Positions 39,621-48,709 of a stretch of DNA of 64,000 nucleotides are shown in pieces. The notes under the pieces are model-generated. The model was not told the DNA's origin and did no database searches. It saw only the letters and a program-made list of their open reading frames with translations. Numbering within the stretch: the stretch's first letter is position 1; each line of letters begins with the position of its first letter. The DNA is from Candidatus Latescibacterota bacterium. GTDB taxonomy: Bacteria; Latescibacterota; UBA2968; UBA8231. The stretch lies in contig JAJEGS010000024.1 in the NCBI GenBank assembly GCA_022819745.1, positions 144,183 to 208,182 of the forward strand. The letters run 5' to 3'. The translations under genes and the position numbers were made by a program.

Positions 39621-42053
39621 TCAGCGCAACAAGAGCAACTTGCGCACTTGGACCTGTTTACCGGCGCGCAGGCGGTAGATGTAAACACCTGTGGCCAAGC
39701 GCACTCCTGCGTCGTTGCGCCCGTCCCAATGGGCAGTGTAGTGCCCGGCTGCGTGCCAGCCGCGTGCGAGGCGTGCGACCTTTTGGCCGGTGAGATTGTA
39801 GATGGCTAATTCGATGTCGGCCGCTTGCGGCAATGCGAAGCGGAAGCTGGTGCTGCTGTTGAAAGGGTTGGGGACGTTTTGGGTGAGGACGAAGGCCGCG
39901 GGTTGGTCCGTGCCGGATACTTCTGAGATGGCCGTTGGGACGCGCGGCGCGGCCGGAATGCGCGTCACTAGGCGCACATCATCTAAGTAGAAGGTGCCCG
40001 TCATATTGCCCTCAAAGCGGAGGGCGTCAATCGAGTCCACTTGATCGAGAAGACCGGGGCCGTAGTAGTTGGGCTGATCGAAAGTCGTGAAGGGGATTTC
40101 TAGTACCTGCCATTCACGGCGTGCAAAGTCGAGGTAGAACTGCTCGGGATCGCGCGCCAAATCCACGCCGAGATCGTCGATAAAAAGGGCGAAGATGGGA
40201 AAGCTGGGCAACTCGATGTCGCCGGGATGGAAGGCGAAGCGCAAGCCAGCAAAACCGAGGGGATCGACGGGCGCGGTCGGCCGGAATTCAATGGTCCACG
40301 GGGTGTAGAAGTTTTTGGGCTCCGCTTTGACAGCGACAGTGCGGGTGCCGTAGAAGATGGGGCCATCGCCGGTGGTCTGCATTTGGGCACCCTTGTCGCC
40401 GACCAATTGCCAGTCGGCCGCTACGCTCTCGTCGAAAACGGATAAGTCTGGTGGCAGGAGGGAAATCGAGTGGATAAAGTCGATGCCCTTGGAGACGCCA
40501 TCGACCTCCTGTTCGAGGCGCACGGCCACTTTGTACAAGCCCTTGGGCAAATCGGCGGTCTCCAAGCGGGTGTCGAGTTGGTAGGTCTGCTCGTCGAGGG
40601 CAACCAGCGGTAGTGCGTCCGGGCCGCCCAAGGAGCTTAGGTCTGCGGTTAGGCGCGGCGATCCGCCGTCGGGGACGAGCCGTTCGACGTGTACGGTAGC
40701 GCGGATTTGGAGCGCGTCGCCGACAGATAGGGCGTCGGGCATTTGGTGTTCCCACGAGCCGCCGATGGGGCTGTAGGTGATCTTGATGACCAGATGATTG
40801 CGGTTGTCGCTGGTGACGTATAGACTGCCCTCGGCGTCGCTGGCAAGCCCGACGGGAAAGCCCCAGACATCGCCTTGCGTCTTGCCGGCTTGGAAGCCGG
40901 TGATAAAGCTGCCCATGCGGGCGTCGCTGCCATCGGGTTGGCTAAAGAGGGCGGCCACTAGGTAGCCGGGGTGCGATGAGAGCTTGGCTTTGCCAGCGCG
41001 GAAGGCGACGAACGCGGCGTTGTGGTAGCGGGAGGGGAACTGGTCGCCGGTGTAGAAGTGGAGGCCCATCGGCGCGTAGTGAGCTGGTACCAAGGCCACC
41101 GGGTGTTTTTGGGTGGCGGCGAGGAGGCTGTCGTCGCGAGTGATGGGCAGTACTTTTTCGTAGCCAGCAATGGTAAAGTCGCTCCAGACTTGGTGGCTGT
41201 GGACCAAAGGATAGCCCATAAAGTCTTGGTCGCCGATGATGTCAATCCACTCAGGCGGACGCGTGCGGCCTTCGAGGTCGTGGCCGTTGTGATTGGCCCA
41301 CAGTGCATTGGTCTGCGGGTGGAAGTCCATGCCGATGGTGTGGCGGATGCCCGTGGCAAAGATACGGCGGTCGCTGCCGTCGGGATTGAATTGCAAGATG
41401 GTGCCGCGCTCGGGGTGGTGAGGCACGGGGTTGTTGGTATTGGCGACGACCTGAAAGCCCTCGTCCATGCGGCACAGGTCGCAGGGCGAGCCGACCGACA
41501 GATACATTTTGTCGTTGCGGCGATCGACGACGAGGGTGCGAGTATCGTGCCAACCCTCCCAGGGAACGTCGGGCAGGATGACTTCCTCTTGCTCGTATAT
41601 TAGGTCGCCGTCGGTATCGCGCACGCGGATGACTTGGTGTTCTTCGGCGACGTAGAGCGCGTCTTTATAGAACAGGAGGCTGTGGGCTTCTCTGAGGCCG
41701 CGTAGAGAGACGATGCGCTCGTCGGCGACACCATCGCGGTCGCGGTCGGGCAGGGCGACGATCTGGTCGGCACCCATGTTGGCCACGTGCAACACGCCGT
41801 TGGGGTCAAAGGCCATAAATCGGGGTTTGCGCAGGCCCTCGTGGGCGAAGACGCGGGCCGAGAAGCCGGGAGGGAGATTGAGGACTAGGTCTTGCGGCAC
41901 GGCACCGCGGAAGGCTTCGGGCACAATGAGCGGGGTCGGCTGCAAGCCCAGATCGACTTCGGGGACCAGCGTCCCGGCGGGGTAGCCTTCGTCTTGGGCA
42001 AGGGCAGCAGTGGCGAAGCTGAAGGCGAGGGCAAATGAGATGCTGATAGGCAT
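39621..42053 (-). CDS. Secreted PQQ-type sugar dehydrogenase-like beta-propeller with FlgD-like tail
   Basis: 810 residues with a signal peptide (ISISFALAFSFATAALA). Residues 50-440 form a sorbosone or glucose dehydrogenase-like propeller: LPPGFSARVFAHEG, DPNGVLHVANMGADQI, GIRHTIGMDFHPQTNALW and GDVWGFPVGLASDAEGSLYV. A carbohydrate-binding-like middle domain follows (FYTPWTIEFRP, YYGPGLLDQVDSIDALRF). The last 80 residues are a FlgD/T9SS-type domain beginning NVPNPFNSSTSFRFALP. Whether it binds PQQ cannot be decided here. It is first in an operon with the 37284 gene. Confidence 0.8.
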   Translation of the reverse strand: MPISISFALAFSFATAALAQDEGYPAGTLVPEVDLGLQPTPLIVPEAFRGAVPQDLVLNLPPGFSARVFAHEGLRKPRFMAFDPNGVLHVANMGADQIVALPDRDRDGVADERIVSLRGLREAHSLLFYKDALYVAEEHQVIRVRDTDGDLIYEQEEVILPDVPWEGWHDTRTLVVDRRNDKMYLSVGSPCDLCRMDEGFQVVANTNNPVPHHPERGTILQFNPDGSDRRIFATGIRHTIGMDFHPQTNALWANHNGHDLEGRTRPPEWIDIIGDQDFMGYPLVHSHQVWSDFTIAGYEKVLPITRDDSLLAATQKHPVALVPAHYAPMGLHFYTGDQFPSRYHNAAFVAFRAGKAKLSSHPGYLVAALFSQPDGSDARMGSFITGFQAGKTQGDVWGFPVGLASDAEGSLYVTSDNRNHLVIKITYSPIGGSWEHQMPDALSVGDALQIRATVHVERLVPDGGSPRLTADLSSLGGPDALPLVALDEQTYQLDTRLETADLPKGLYKVAVRLEQEVDGVSKGIDFIHSISLLPPDLSVFDESVAADWQLVGDKGAQMQTTGDGPIFYGTRTVAVKAEPKNFYTPWTIEFRPTAPVDPLGFAGLRFAFHPGDIELPSFPIFALFIDDLGVDLARDPEQFYLDFARREWQVLEIPFTTFDQPNYYGPGLLDQVDSIDALRFEGNMTGTFYLDDVRLVTRIPAAPRVPTAISEVSGTDQPAAFVLTQNVPNPFNSSTSFRFALPQAADIELAIYNLTGQKVARLARGWHAAGHYTAHWDGRNDAGVRLATGVYIYRLRAGKQVQVRKLLLLR

Positions 42054-42217
42054 GGGGATCTTTCGGGATGGGATAGGTACTTAGGCTCTAAATTAGCATT
42101 TTTTGTCTTAGGTATGTCAATAATTCTAATTATAGCATAAATCGCCAGTGGCCAGTGTCCCCATTGGGAGCGGACGGGCACTTCCCACTTTCTACTCAGT
42201 CGGAGGATCTGATACTG

Positions 42218-43069
42218 ATGTCCTTTATACCACTCATTGGTTGTAGCATAGGACGCCTTGTGCTGGGAATTGTGCTGCTGATTGGGGTGCTGTATGTCTT
42301 GGCTGGGATTGCGCTCTACATCTTCCAGAGCAGGCTGGTCTATGTGCCCGGGGCCGCAATCAAGACCACGCCGGCCGCGGTTGGAATGCGCTACGAAGAA
42401 GTTGAGCTAGTCGCCAGCGACGGAGTGCGGCTGGCCGGGTGGTACCTGCCGTTGGCCGACGCGCGAGGCACGGTGCTTTTTTGCCACGGCAATGCGGGCA
42501 ACATCTCGGATCTGATCGCAGTGGCCAAGGACGCGCACCGGTTGGGTTTGGGGATTCTGCTGTTTGACTATCGCGGCTATGGCCAGAGCGAGGGCACGCC
42601 CTCTGAGGAAGGTACGCACCGCGATGCCGAGGCGGCTTGGAACTACTTGGTGCAAGAAGCCGGGCTAGCCCCAGATCAAATTGCGATTATCGGCCGGTCG
42701 CTGGGCGGGCCAATCGCCGCGCGGCTGGCGCGGGACAAGACGCCGGCGGCCCTGTTCTTGGAGGAGACCTTTACTTCCATACCCGAGCTGGGCCGAGAGC
42801 TGTATCCGATCTTTCCGGTCGGCTTGCTCGCCCGCTATGAGTATCCCACGCTGGAGTACCTAAAACAGGTCCAATGCCCAGTGCTGATAAGCCATAGCCG
42901 TGACGACAGGTTTATTGTATTCGCGCACGGCCAGCGGCTATACGAGGCCGCTAGCCAGCCCAAGGCGTTTACCGTGATGCGGGGTGGCCATAGTTCCGCC
43001 TTTAGCGAGGATGCAGCTACGTATGAAGCTGGGGTGGAGGCGTTTTTGACGGAGTCGTTAGGGTGGTGA
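42218..43069 (+). CDS. Membrane-anchored alpha/beta hydrolase
   Basis: 283 residues. A single N-terminal membrane helix (LVLGIVLLIGVLYVLAGIAL) precedes a serine hydrolase of the BEM46/DUF1749-like type. The oxyanion motif is CHGNAGNISD, the nucleophile serine is in IGRSLGGP, the acid is in SHSRDDRF and the histidine in MRGGHSSAF. ATG 42218 is preferred over the longer frame (42155) because GGAGG sits 11 bases upstream. It is divergent from the dehydrogenase-like gene. The substrate is unknown. Confidence 0.9.
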   Translation: MSFIPLIGCSIGRLVLGIVLLIGVLYVLAGIALYIFQSRLVYVPGAAIKTTPAAVGMRYEEVELVASDGVRLAGWYLPLADARGTVLFCHGNAGNISDLIAVAKDAHRLGLGILLFDYRGYGQSEGTPSEEGTHRDAEAAWNYLVQEAGLAPDQIAIIGRSLGGPIAARLARDKTPAALFLEETFTSIPELGRELYPIFPVGLLARYEYPTLEYLKQVQCPVLISHSRDDRFIVFAHGQRLYEAASQPKAFTVMRGGHSSAFSEDAATYEAGVEAFLTESLGW

Positions 43070-43207
43070 TGGAGGGGATTCACTTTTTATTTTTCCGACA
43101 GTTAGAGATTCTGCGTCGGCTATTGGCGCACCCGCTTTGCATAGACCAGTCTCAAGCCTTGGGACCGAACAAGGTGCCCCCAGTATCTTCATGCAGGAGA
43201 TTAAAAT

Positions 43208-44542
43208 ATGGCTACCGATAAGCAAGTATCGTTCTTGCGGCACCTTTTGCGGAAAGCCGGGGACTCGGCCATCGACACCGACAAACTCAAGGAGATGGAC
43301 ATAGACGAGGCAAGCGAGTTGATTGACGAATTGTTAAATACGGCGGATGCACTGGCGACTGATAATATGGCTACCGATAAGCAAGTATCGTTCTTGCGGT
43401 ATCTTTTGCAGAAAGCTGGGGACTTGGCCATCGACATCGGCAAGCTTAAGGAACTAGACAAGGACGAGGCAGGCTCATTGATCGACGAATTATTAGATAC
43501 GGCGGAGGTACTTGATGCAGGTGACTGGACTCCCCTGCACTTTGCGGCAAGGAACAACGAGGTCTTGGTGATTTCGGCTCTGGTCAAGATAGGAGCCGAT
43601 CCGAATGCACGGGACGAAAGAGGCCGGACGCCTTTGCACTTCGCAGCGTTTAAGAGCAATGATGCGGTGGTTTCGGCTCTGGTCAAGGCGGGAGCTGACT
43701 CGAATGCGCGAACCAAGGGTGGTCGGTCGCCCCTACACTTTGCGGCAATGAACAACGAGGTCTCTGTGGTTTCGACTTTGGTCAAGGTAGGAGCCGATCC
43801 GAATGCGCGGGATGGAAGAGGCCGGACCCCCCTGTACTTTGCGGCAGGAAATGACGATCTAGCGGTGGTTTCGGCTCTGGTCGAGGCGGGATTCGATCCA
43901 AATGCACGGGACGAGAAAGGGCAGACGTCTAAGATGGTTTCGGCTCTGGTCGAGGCGGGATTCGATCCAAATACGCGGGATGGAAGAGGCCGGACGCTTC
44001 TGCACTTTGCGACAGGGAATGGCAATCTTGGGTTGGTTTCGGCTCTGATTGAGGTGGGAGCCGACCCGAATGCGCAGAACGAGAAGGATCGGACACCTCT
44101 GCACTTTGCGGCGAGGAATGGCGATTTTGGGTTGGTTTCGGCTCTGATCGAGGCGGGAGCCGACCCGAATGTGCGGGATGAAGAGGGCCAGACCCCCACG
44201 ATGGTTTTGGCTCTGGTCAAGGCGGGATTCGATCCGAATGCGCGGAACGAGAAGGATCGGATGCCTTTGCACTTTGCGGTACGGAACAACGATCTCGCGG
44301 CGGTTTTGGCCCTAGTCGCGGCGGGATTCGATCCGAATGTTCAGAACGAGAAGGGCGCGACACCCCTACACTTCGCGGTGCTTATGAGCAACGCTGCGAT
44401 GGTCGTGGCTTTAATCAAGGCGGGAGCCGACCCTAATGTGCAGAACCAAGAGGGTCAGACGCCTCGGGACTTGGCGCAACGATACGACGACGCCCTCAAA
44501 GGGACCGACGCCTGGTTGCTTCTGAACGAAGGGCAATCTTGA
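43208..44542 (+). CDS. Ankyrin-repeat protein with duplicated N-terminal domain
   Basis: 444 residues. The first 105 contain two copies of a 52-residue unit (MATDKQVSFLRHLLRKAGD and MATDKQVSFLRYLLQKAGD), similar in feel to DUF3072-type helical domains. Roughly ten ankyrin repeats follow, with the consensus TPLHFAARNNDLxVVSALVxAGADPNARDE. Two repeats are shortened (QTSKMVSALVEAGF and QTPTMVLALVKAGF). The C-terminus ends in DLAQRYDDALKGTDAWLLL. There is no signal peptide, so a cytoplasmic protein-binding role, or export by another route, is possible. AGGAGA precedes the ATG. Confidence 0.9.
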   Translation: MATDKQVSFLRHLLRKAGDSAIDTDKLKEMDIDEASELIDELLNTADALATDNMATDKQVSFLRYLLQKAGDLAIDIGKLKELDKDEAGSLIDELLDTAEVLDAGDWTPLHFAARNNEVLVISALVKIGADPNARDERGRTPLHFAAFKSNDAVVSALVKAGADSNARTKGGRSPLHFAAMNNEVSVVSTLVKVGADPNARDGRGRTPLYFAAGNDDLAVVSALVEAGFDPNARDEKGQTSKMVSALVEAGFDPNTRDGRGRTLLHFATGNGNLGLVSALIEVGADPNAQNEKDRTPLHFAARNGDFGLVSALIEAGADPNVRDEEGQTPTMVLALVKAGFDPNARNEKDRMPLHFAVRNNDLAAVLALVAAGFDPNVQNEKGATPLHFAVLMSNAAMVVALIKAGADPNVQNQEGQTPRDLAQRYDDALKGTDAWLLLNEGQS

Positions 44543-44548
44543 GGTATC

Positions 44549-44574
44549 GGGGACCTTATATGAGGCCCCTTTTT
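44549..44574 (+). terminator. Terminator after the first ankyrin gene
   Basis: GGGG-A-CCT and AGG-CCCC pair with one bulged A around TATATG, followed by TTTTT. The corresponding place after the second copy (45728-45752) keeps the outline but with weaker pairing. Confidence 0.55.
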
Positions 44575-44700
44575 ATTTGCGGCAGCTAGGGATTACACAT
44601 CGACTACTAACGCACCTGCTTTGATTGACCAATCCCACTCTCTGGAGCCGAACAAAGTGGCCCCAGCGTCCGCGTCCTCATGCCAAAATATGTCCCCTGA

Positions 44701-45720
44701 TTGGAGTCTCTTCATAAGGATATAAAAAGGAACAAGGCAGGCGCGTTGATGGACGAATTATTCAAAACGGCGGATGCACTTGATACAGGTGGCTGGACAC
44801 CCCTACACTTCGCGGCTTTTAAGAACAACGCCGCGTTAGTAGCGGCTTTGGTCGAGGTGGGAGCCGACCCAAATGCGCAGGATGAAAACGGCCAGACGCC
44901 TCTGCACTTCGCCACAAAAAATAACAAGGTCTCGTTGGTAGCGGCTCTGGTCAAGGTAGGAGCCGATCCGAATGTGCGGGACGAAAATAACCAGACGCCT
45001 CTGCACATCGCGGCAAAGAACGGCGATCTCTCGTTGGTAGCGGCTCTGGCCAAGACGGGAGTCGGTCCAAATGTGCGGGACGAAAATAGCCAGACGTCCA
45101 TGGTAGTGGCAGGTCTGGTCGAGGCGGGTTTCGACCCAAATGTGCAGGACGAAAGTGGCCGGACGTTTCTACACATCGCGGCACGGAACAACAATCTTAC
45201 GTTGGTTGAGGCTCTAGTGGAGGCAGGCTTCAACCCGAATGCGCAGGACGAAAACGGTCAAACGCCTCTGCACATCGCGGCACGGAACAACGATCTTGCG
45301 GTGGTCCAAGCTTTAGTTGAGGTGGGCTTCGACCCGAATGTACGGGATAAAAATGGCCAGACGCCCACGGAGATAGCGGCTCTGGTCGAGGTGGGCTTTG
45401 ACCCGAATGCACGGGATGCGCGGACCAAGGGTGGCCAGACGCCCCTGCATGTCGCGGTACGGAACAACGATCTTGCGGTGCTTGAGGCTCTAGTGGAGGC
45501 AGGCTTTGATCCAAATGCTCAGAACGAGAAGGGCGCGACATCCCTACACTTTGCGGTAATCATGAGTAACGCTACGATGGTCTCGGCTCTGGTCAGAGCG
45601 GGAGCTGATCCGAATGTGCGGAACGAGGAAGGCCAGACGCCTCGGGACTTGGCCCAACGATATGATGACTCCCTCAAAGGGACCGACGCTTGGTTGCTTC
45701 TTAATGAAGGACACTCTTGA
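44701..45720 (+). CDS. Ankyrin-repeat protein, N-terminally reduced copy
   Basis: 339 residues if started at TTG 44701; ATG 44749 (MDELFKTADALDTGG) is an alternative. Nine or so ankyrin repeats of the same type as the gene before it follow. In the first copy the start is AAAATATGGCTACC. At the matching place here (44688) AAAATATGTCCCC opens a frame that ends after 11 codons, so the N-terminal domain has been lost and the start may be damaged. There is no clear ribosome-binding site for either start. It may be a decaying duplicate or still be made from an internal start. Confidence 0.7.
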   Translation: MESLHKDIKRNKAGALMDELFKTADALDTGGWTPLHFAAFKNNAALVAALVEVGADPNAQDENGQTPLHFATKNNKVSLVAALVKVGADPNVRDENNQTPLHIAAKNGDLSLVAALAKTGVGPNVRDENSQTSMVVAGLVEAGFDPNVQDESGRTFLHIAARNNNLTLVEALVEAGFNPNAQDENGQTPLHIAARNNDLAVVQALVEVGFDPNVRDKNGQTPTEIAALVEVGFDPNARDARTKGGQTPLHVAVRNNDLAVLEALVEAGFDPNAQNEKGATSLHFAVIMSNATMVSALVRAGADPNVRNEEGQTPRDLAQRYDDSLKGTDAWLLLNEGHS

Positions 45721-45890
45721 GGTATAGGGTACCTTACACGAGACCCCTTACATATAGTTTTTTTATTCATCCGTATTCGCTCCTAGCGGTATTCTCGATT
45801 CCACATAGTCGCCCTCTCTTCACGCTTCTTTTGCCACCGCCTCCATTTGAGAATAGTATGTAGCCCACAAACCAACCTGTGGAGGTAGAA

Positions 45891-47102
45891 ATGAGTGAAA
45901 ACCAGAAGGGCGAGGTAGTCCAATTAGCGATGGTGGGTTGCGGCGGCATGGCTGGGGCGCACTTGCGGGGATACGAAGAGTTGTTGGCAAAAGGCGAGAC
46001 GCGGTTCCGCATTGTCGCGGCTGTAGATGAGGTGCCAGCGCGTGCCGAGGATTTTGCCGCGCGCATCAATGGGTTTGCCGGCTGGGAGGTCAATGCCTAT
46101 GCGAGCGTGGCTGAATTGCTCGCCGGGGAAGACGCGCTCGATGGGGCCGATATATGCAGCCCGCACGGCCTGCACCATGTGCTGGCCTGCGAACTGCTAG
46201 AGGGCGGAGTGAACGTGCTGGTCGAAAAGCCGATCGGAATTACAGTGCGGGCCTCGAAGAAGATCGCGCAGACGGCGCAGCGCTGCGGGCGGGTCGCCGC
46301 CACGGCCGAGCAGTGTCGCCGCGCCTTGGGCCAGCGCACGATCCACTGGGCCTTTAACGACGGTCTGTTGGGTGCGCCGAAAATGTGGTGGGCCGTGCAG
46401 GCGGGGTGGCGCGATCCAGCAGAAGTGCCCAATTGGCACTGGCGCATTGATCGCAAGCTAGGCGGCTGCGGCATGGTCATGGACAGTGGGGCGCACTGGG
46501 TTGACACCATGCGCTATTGGTTTGGCGAGATCGACAGCGTGTACGCCCGGGTTGAGCAGATCTACCCGCGCCCCCATCGCCAAGGCGAGGAAATTGTCAA
46601 TAGCGCTTCCGAGGATTTTTGGACCAGCATATTCAACTTCAAGAGCGGCTTAATCGGCACGTGGTCGTGGACGATCAGCGCGCCGGGCAAAGGCTTTACC
46701 CAACTGACGCTGAGCGGCGAGAAGGGGTCGATCATTGACACGGACATCTTCCATCCGGCTGCCTTTCAGGCCAATGGGGAGTGCCAGCTCGCCGACGGTA
46801 CCGCGCACAGCATGTCCGAGTTGCAAGAAATGTATTTGGCGACTCTAAGCGAGGAGGAAAAGGACGCGCTTTTCCCGTATGGGATCACTGGCGGGGTGAC
46901 GCTGGAGTTGTGGGATTTTGTCGATGCGTTGAGCGAGGGGCGGCCGGTGGAAATCGACGTGGAGGAGGGTTTGCGCAGCAAGGCCGTCAGCGAGGCTATC
47001 TACGAATCCGGCCACTCTGGGCAGGTGGTACAGGTCGCCGATGTGCTGGCGGGCAAAATCGACGCGTACCAGCGCGATGTCGATCAGGCGTGGGGATTGT
47101 AG
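45891..47102 (+). CDS. Gfo/Idh/MocA family oxidoreductase
   Basis: 403 residues. NAD(P)-binding loop AMVGCGGMAGAHLRGY and the EKP motif VEKPIGIT near residue 115 are intact. The substrate domain has GGCGMVMDSGAHWVDTMRYWFG, with H and D as likely catalytic residues. A longer frame begins at 45879, but GGAGG at 45881-45885 serves ATG 45891. It has a 170-base gap after the ankyrin pair and is followed by a short repeat and a convergent membrane protein gene. The substrate is unknown. Confidence 0.9.
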   Translation: MSENQKGEVVQLAMVGCGGMAGAHLRGYEELLAKGETRFRIVAAVDEVPARAEDFAARINGFAGWEVNAYASVAELLAGEDALDGADICSPHGLHHVLACELLEGGVNVLVEKPIGITVRASKKIAQTAQRCGRVAATAEQCRRALGQRTIHWAFNDGLLGAPKMWWAVQAGWRDPAEVPNWHWRIDRKLGGCGMVMDSGAHWVDTMRYWFGEIDSVYARVEQIYPRPHRQGEEIVNSASEDFWTSIFNFKSGLIGTWSWTISAPGKGFTQLTLSGEKGSIIDTDIFHPAAFQANGECQLADGTAHSMSELQEMYLATLSEEEKDALFPYGITGGVTLELWDFVDALSEGRPVEIDVEEGLRSKAVSEAIYESGHSGQVVQVADVLAGKIDAYQRDVDQAWGL

Positions 47103-47132
47103 AATTAGGAATTAGGAATTGAGAATTAGGAA
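47103..47132. repeat. Short tandem AATTAGGAATT-type repeat
   Basis: AATTAGGAATTAGGAATTGA and then GAATTAGGAAT, just after the oxidoreductase stop. It is simple intergenic repetition between convergent genes. Confidence 0.6.
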
Positions 47133-47155
47133 TGGGAAAGTGGGAGCAAGGAGGT

Positions 47156-48169
47156 TTAGTTTCCGAGTAGGCGGTGCCAGAGCCGCTTTAGGGCTTGGTC
47201 GGTGCGCTCGAACGAATTATTGGTGCGCTGGAGGTCGGCGATGCGCTCGGGATGGGATGGGTCCGGCAACAGGCGAAACGCGAAGCGGTAGGTGCCGGTG
47301 GAGTCGAGATAGAAGTCGGAGCGGCCGAAGCGCAAGTCGTAGAAGTAGAGTTCGTCGGCGTGGCGCTCCACCCGATAGTACCCGCGAGAAAACCAGAATA
47401 GACGCTGGATTGGTGGGTCATCGCGGCGGGAGGCGATGAGGTGGGTGTTGCGTTCGATGCGTTGGAAGCGGATCGCCGAGTCGGAGTCGAGCAGGGAGTA
47501 CAGTCCGGCCCACAGGTGGTCGTCTGTGCCAGCCAAGCCCGACCACAGCACGGCGTTGAACGGGGTCGGCACGACGTGCAGGCGCTCGTAGGCGATGCCT
47601 TGGTCGTCTAGAGCTTGGGCAAAGGTGCTGCGCGCGTGTAGGCAGATTGCGGCGGTGGCAAGCAAGTACGCCGTGCTCAAGAACAGGCCCAGCGCGTTGA
47701 GCCGTCGCCGCCAGTGCCGTCGCCGCTGGCATAGAGCAGCGATGAGGCCGCTGGCTAAGGGCAGGGTATAGAGCGGGTCTATGACGAAGATGGAACCGAA
47801 GGCAACCGGGTAATTGCTGAACGGACTAAACAACTGGGTGCCGTACCCAGTGAAGGAGTCGAGGAGGGCGTGGGTGAGAATCGCCCAGAACGCCAGTGTG
47901 GACCACTCGCGCCAGCTCGCATCGCGGTGTAGCTTAGACAGCGCCCAGCCCAGCCCGAGGCCGCCGCCTACTGCAAAGAGCAGGGAGTGCGACACCCAGC
48001 GGTGAAAGCCCAATAGGTCAGTCCCCGACAGAAAGGCCGCGCCCAATACGTCGAGGTCTGGGAGGATGCCTGCGGCTGCGCCCCACAGGGGAGCCTTGTT
48101 GCCAACCTTTTTGCCTAAGACCTTTTCGCCGACGGCAGCGCCGAGGGCAATTTGCGTAACGCTATCCAT
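47156..48169 (-). CDS. DUF457/YdjM-type membrane-bound metal-dependent hydrolase
   Basis: 337 residues. The N-terminus MDSVTQIALGAAVGEKVLG, GILPDLDVLG, HRWVSHSLLFA and HALLDSFTGYGTQLFSPF are the conserved metal-site and membrane segments of the family. Four to five membrane helices lie in the first 190 residues. A C-terminal soluble domain of 140 residues (GIAYERLHVVPTPFNAVLW) follows. Members are predicted zinc or phospholipase-like hydrolases in the inner membrane. No partner gene is evident. Confidence 0.85.
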   Translation of the reverse strand: MDSVTQIALGAAVGEKVLGKKVGNKAPLWGAAAGILPDLDVLGAAFLSGTDLLGFHRWVSHSLLFAVGGGLGLGWALSKLHRDASWREWSTLAFWAILTHALLDSFTGYGTQLFSPFSNYPVAFGSIFVIDPLYTLPLASGLIAALCQRRRHWRRRLNALGLFLSTAYLLATAAICLHARSTFAQALDDQGIAYERLHVVPTPFNAVLWSGLAGTDDHLWAGLYSLLDSDSAIRFQRIERNTHLIASRRDDPPIQRLFWFSRGYYRVERHADELYFYDLRFGRSDFYLDSTGTYRFAFRLLPDPSHPERIADLQRTNNSFERTDQALKRLWHRLLGN

Positions 48170-48313
48170 AAAAACTCCGAGGGACTGACGGTTTTAGCCA
48201 TTCAGGGGGATAGGAGCGGCCTGCTCCGCACGACGGGGCCTTGTGCGCCCTGAGTGAAGGACGATATAAAATAGCTTATTGATATTAAACTAATTTTTTC
48301 GTTAGTTATATGT

Positions 48314-48709
48314 ATGACAAACAAACGAAAGAGTGCCGATTGCACTCACTTTCTTCAATACCACTTGGTGTGGTGCCCCAAGTATCGACGCGGCGTTTTG
48401 ACGGGCGAGATTGCCGACGCGCTTGAACAGCTTCTGCGCGAGAAGGCCGACACGCTTGGCGTGGAAATCATATCGCTAGCGATACGCCCCGATCACGTCC
48501 ACTGCTTTATCACAGGGACGCCGACAATAGCTGTTAATCAGTTGGTGCGTCATCTCAAGAGCTTTACGGCCCACGAACTAAGGGAGCGGTTCCCGTCGCT
48601 CAAGACGCGCCTGCCTTCCCTGTGGTCGCGCAGCTACTATGCGGGCACTATCGGGGAGGTATCGGATGCTACGGTCCGCCGCTACATAGAAGGGCAGAAG
48701 GGCGTATAG
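48314..48709 (+). CDS. tnpA: IS200/IS605 transposase TnpA (Y1 HUH single-strand transposase)
   Basis: 131 residues. The HUH motif is HVH at 61-63 (PDHVHCFI), and the catalytic tyrosine is probably Y124 in VRRYIEGQ. HLVWCPKYRRGVL is the conserved first strand. It cuts and rejoins single-stranded hairpin ends. The length is normal and no lesion is visible. The stop codon is followed at once by the ATG of tnpB. Confidence 0.95.
   Translation: MTNKRKSADCTHFLQYHLVWCPKYRRGVLTGEIADALEQLLREKADTLGVEIISLAIRPDHVHCFITGTPTIAVNQLVRHLKSFTAHELRERFPSLKTRLPSLWSRSYYAGTIGEVSDATVRRYIEGQKGV

Larger units (their letters stand above)
43081..45720 (+). repeat. Tandem duplication of an ankyrin gene with its leader
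   Basis: The leader 43081-43207 matches 44571-44694 in an alternating but clear way: both have CGCACC(C/T)GCTTTG, GACCA, CCGAACAA, then AAAATATG at the start site. The coding parts match over the ankyrin repeats, and both end CTCAAAGGGACCGACGC followed by TGGTTGCTTCT. The second copy has lost the duplicated N-terminal domain of the first. Confidence 0.75.

Noticed and set aside
43500..45700. Ankyrin repeats read as a CRISPR array or minisatellite
   Set aside because: The 99-bp periodicity encodes 33-residue ankyrin repeats with the TPLHFA consensus.
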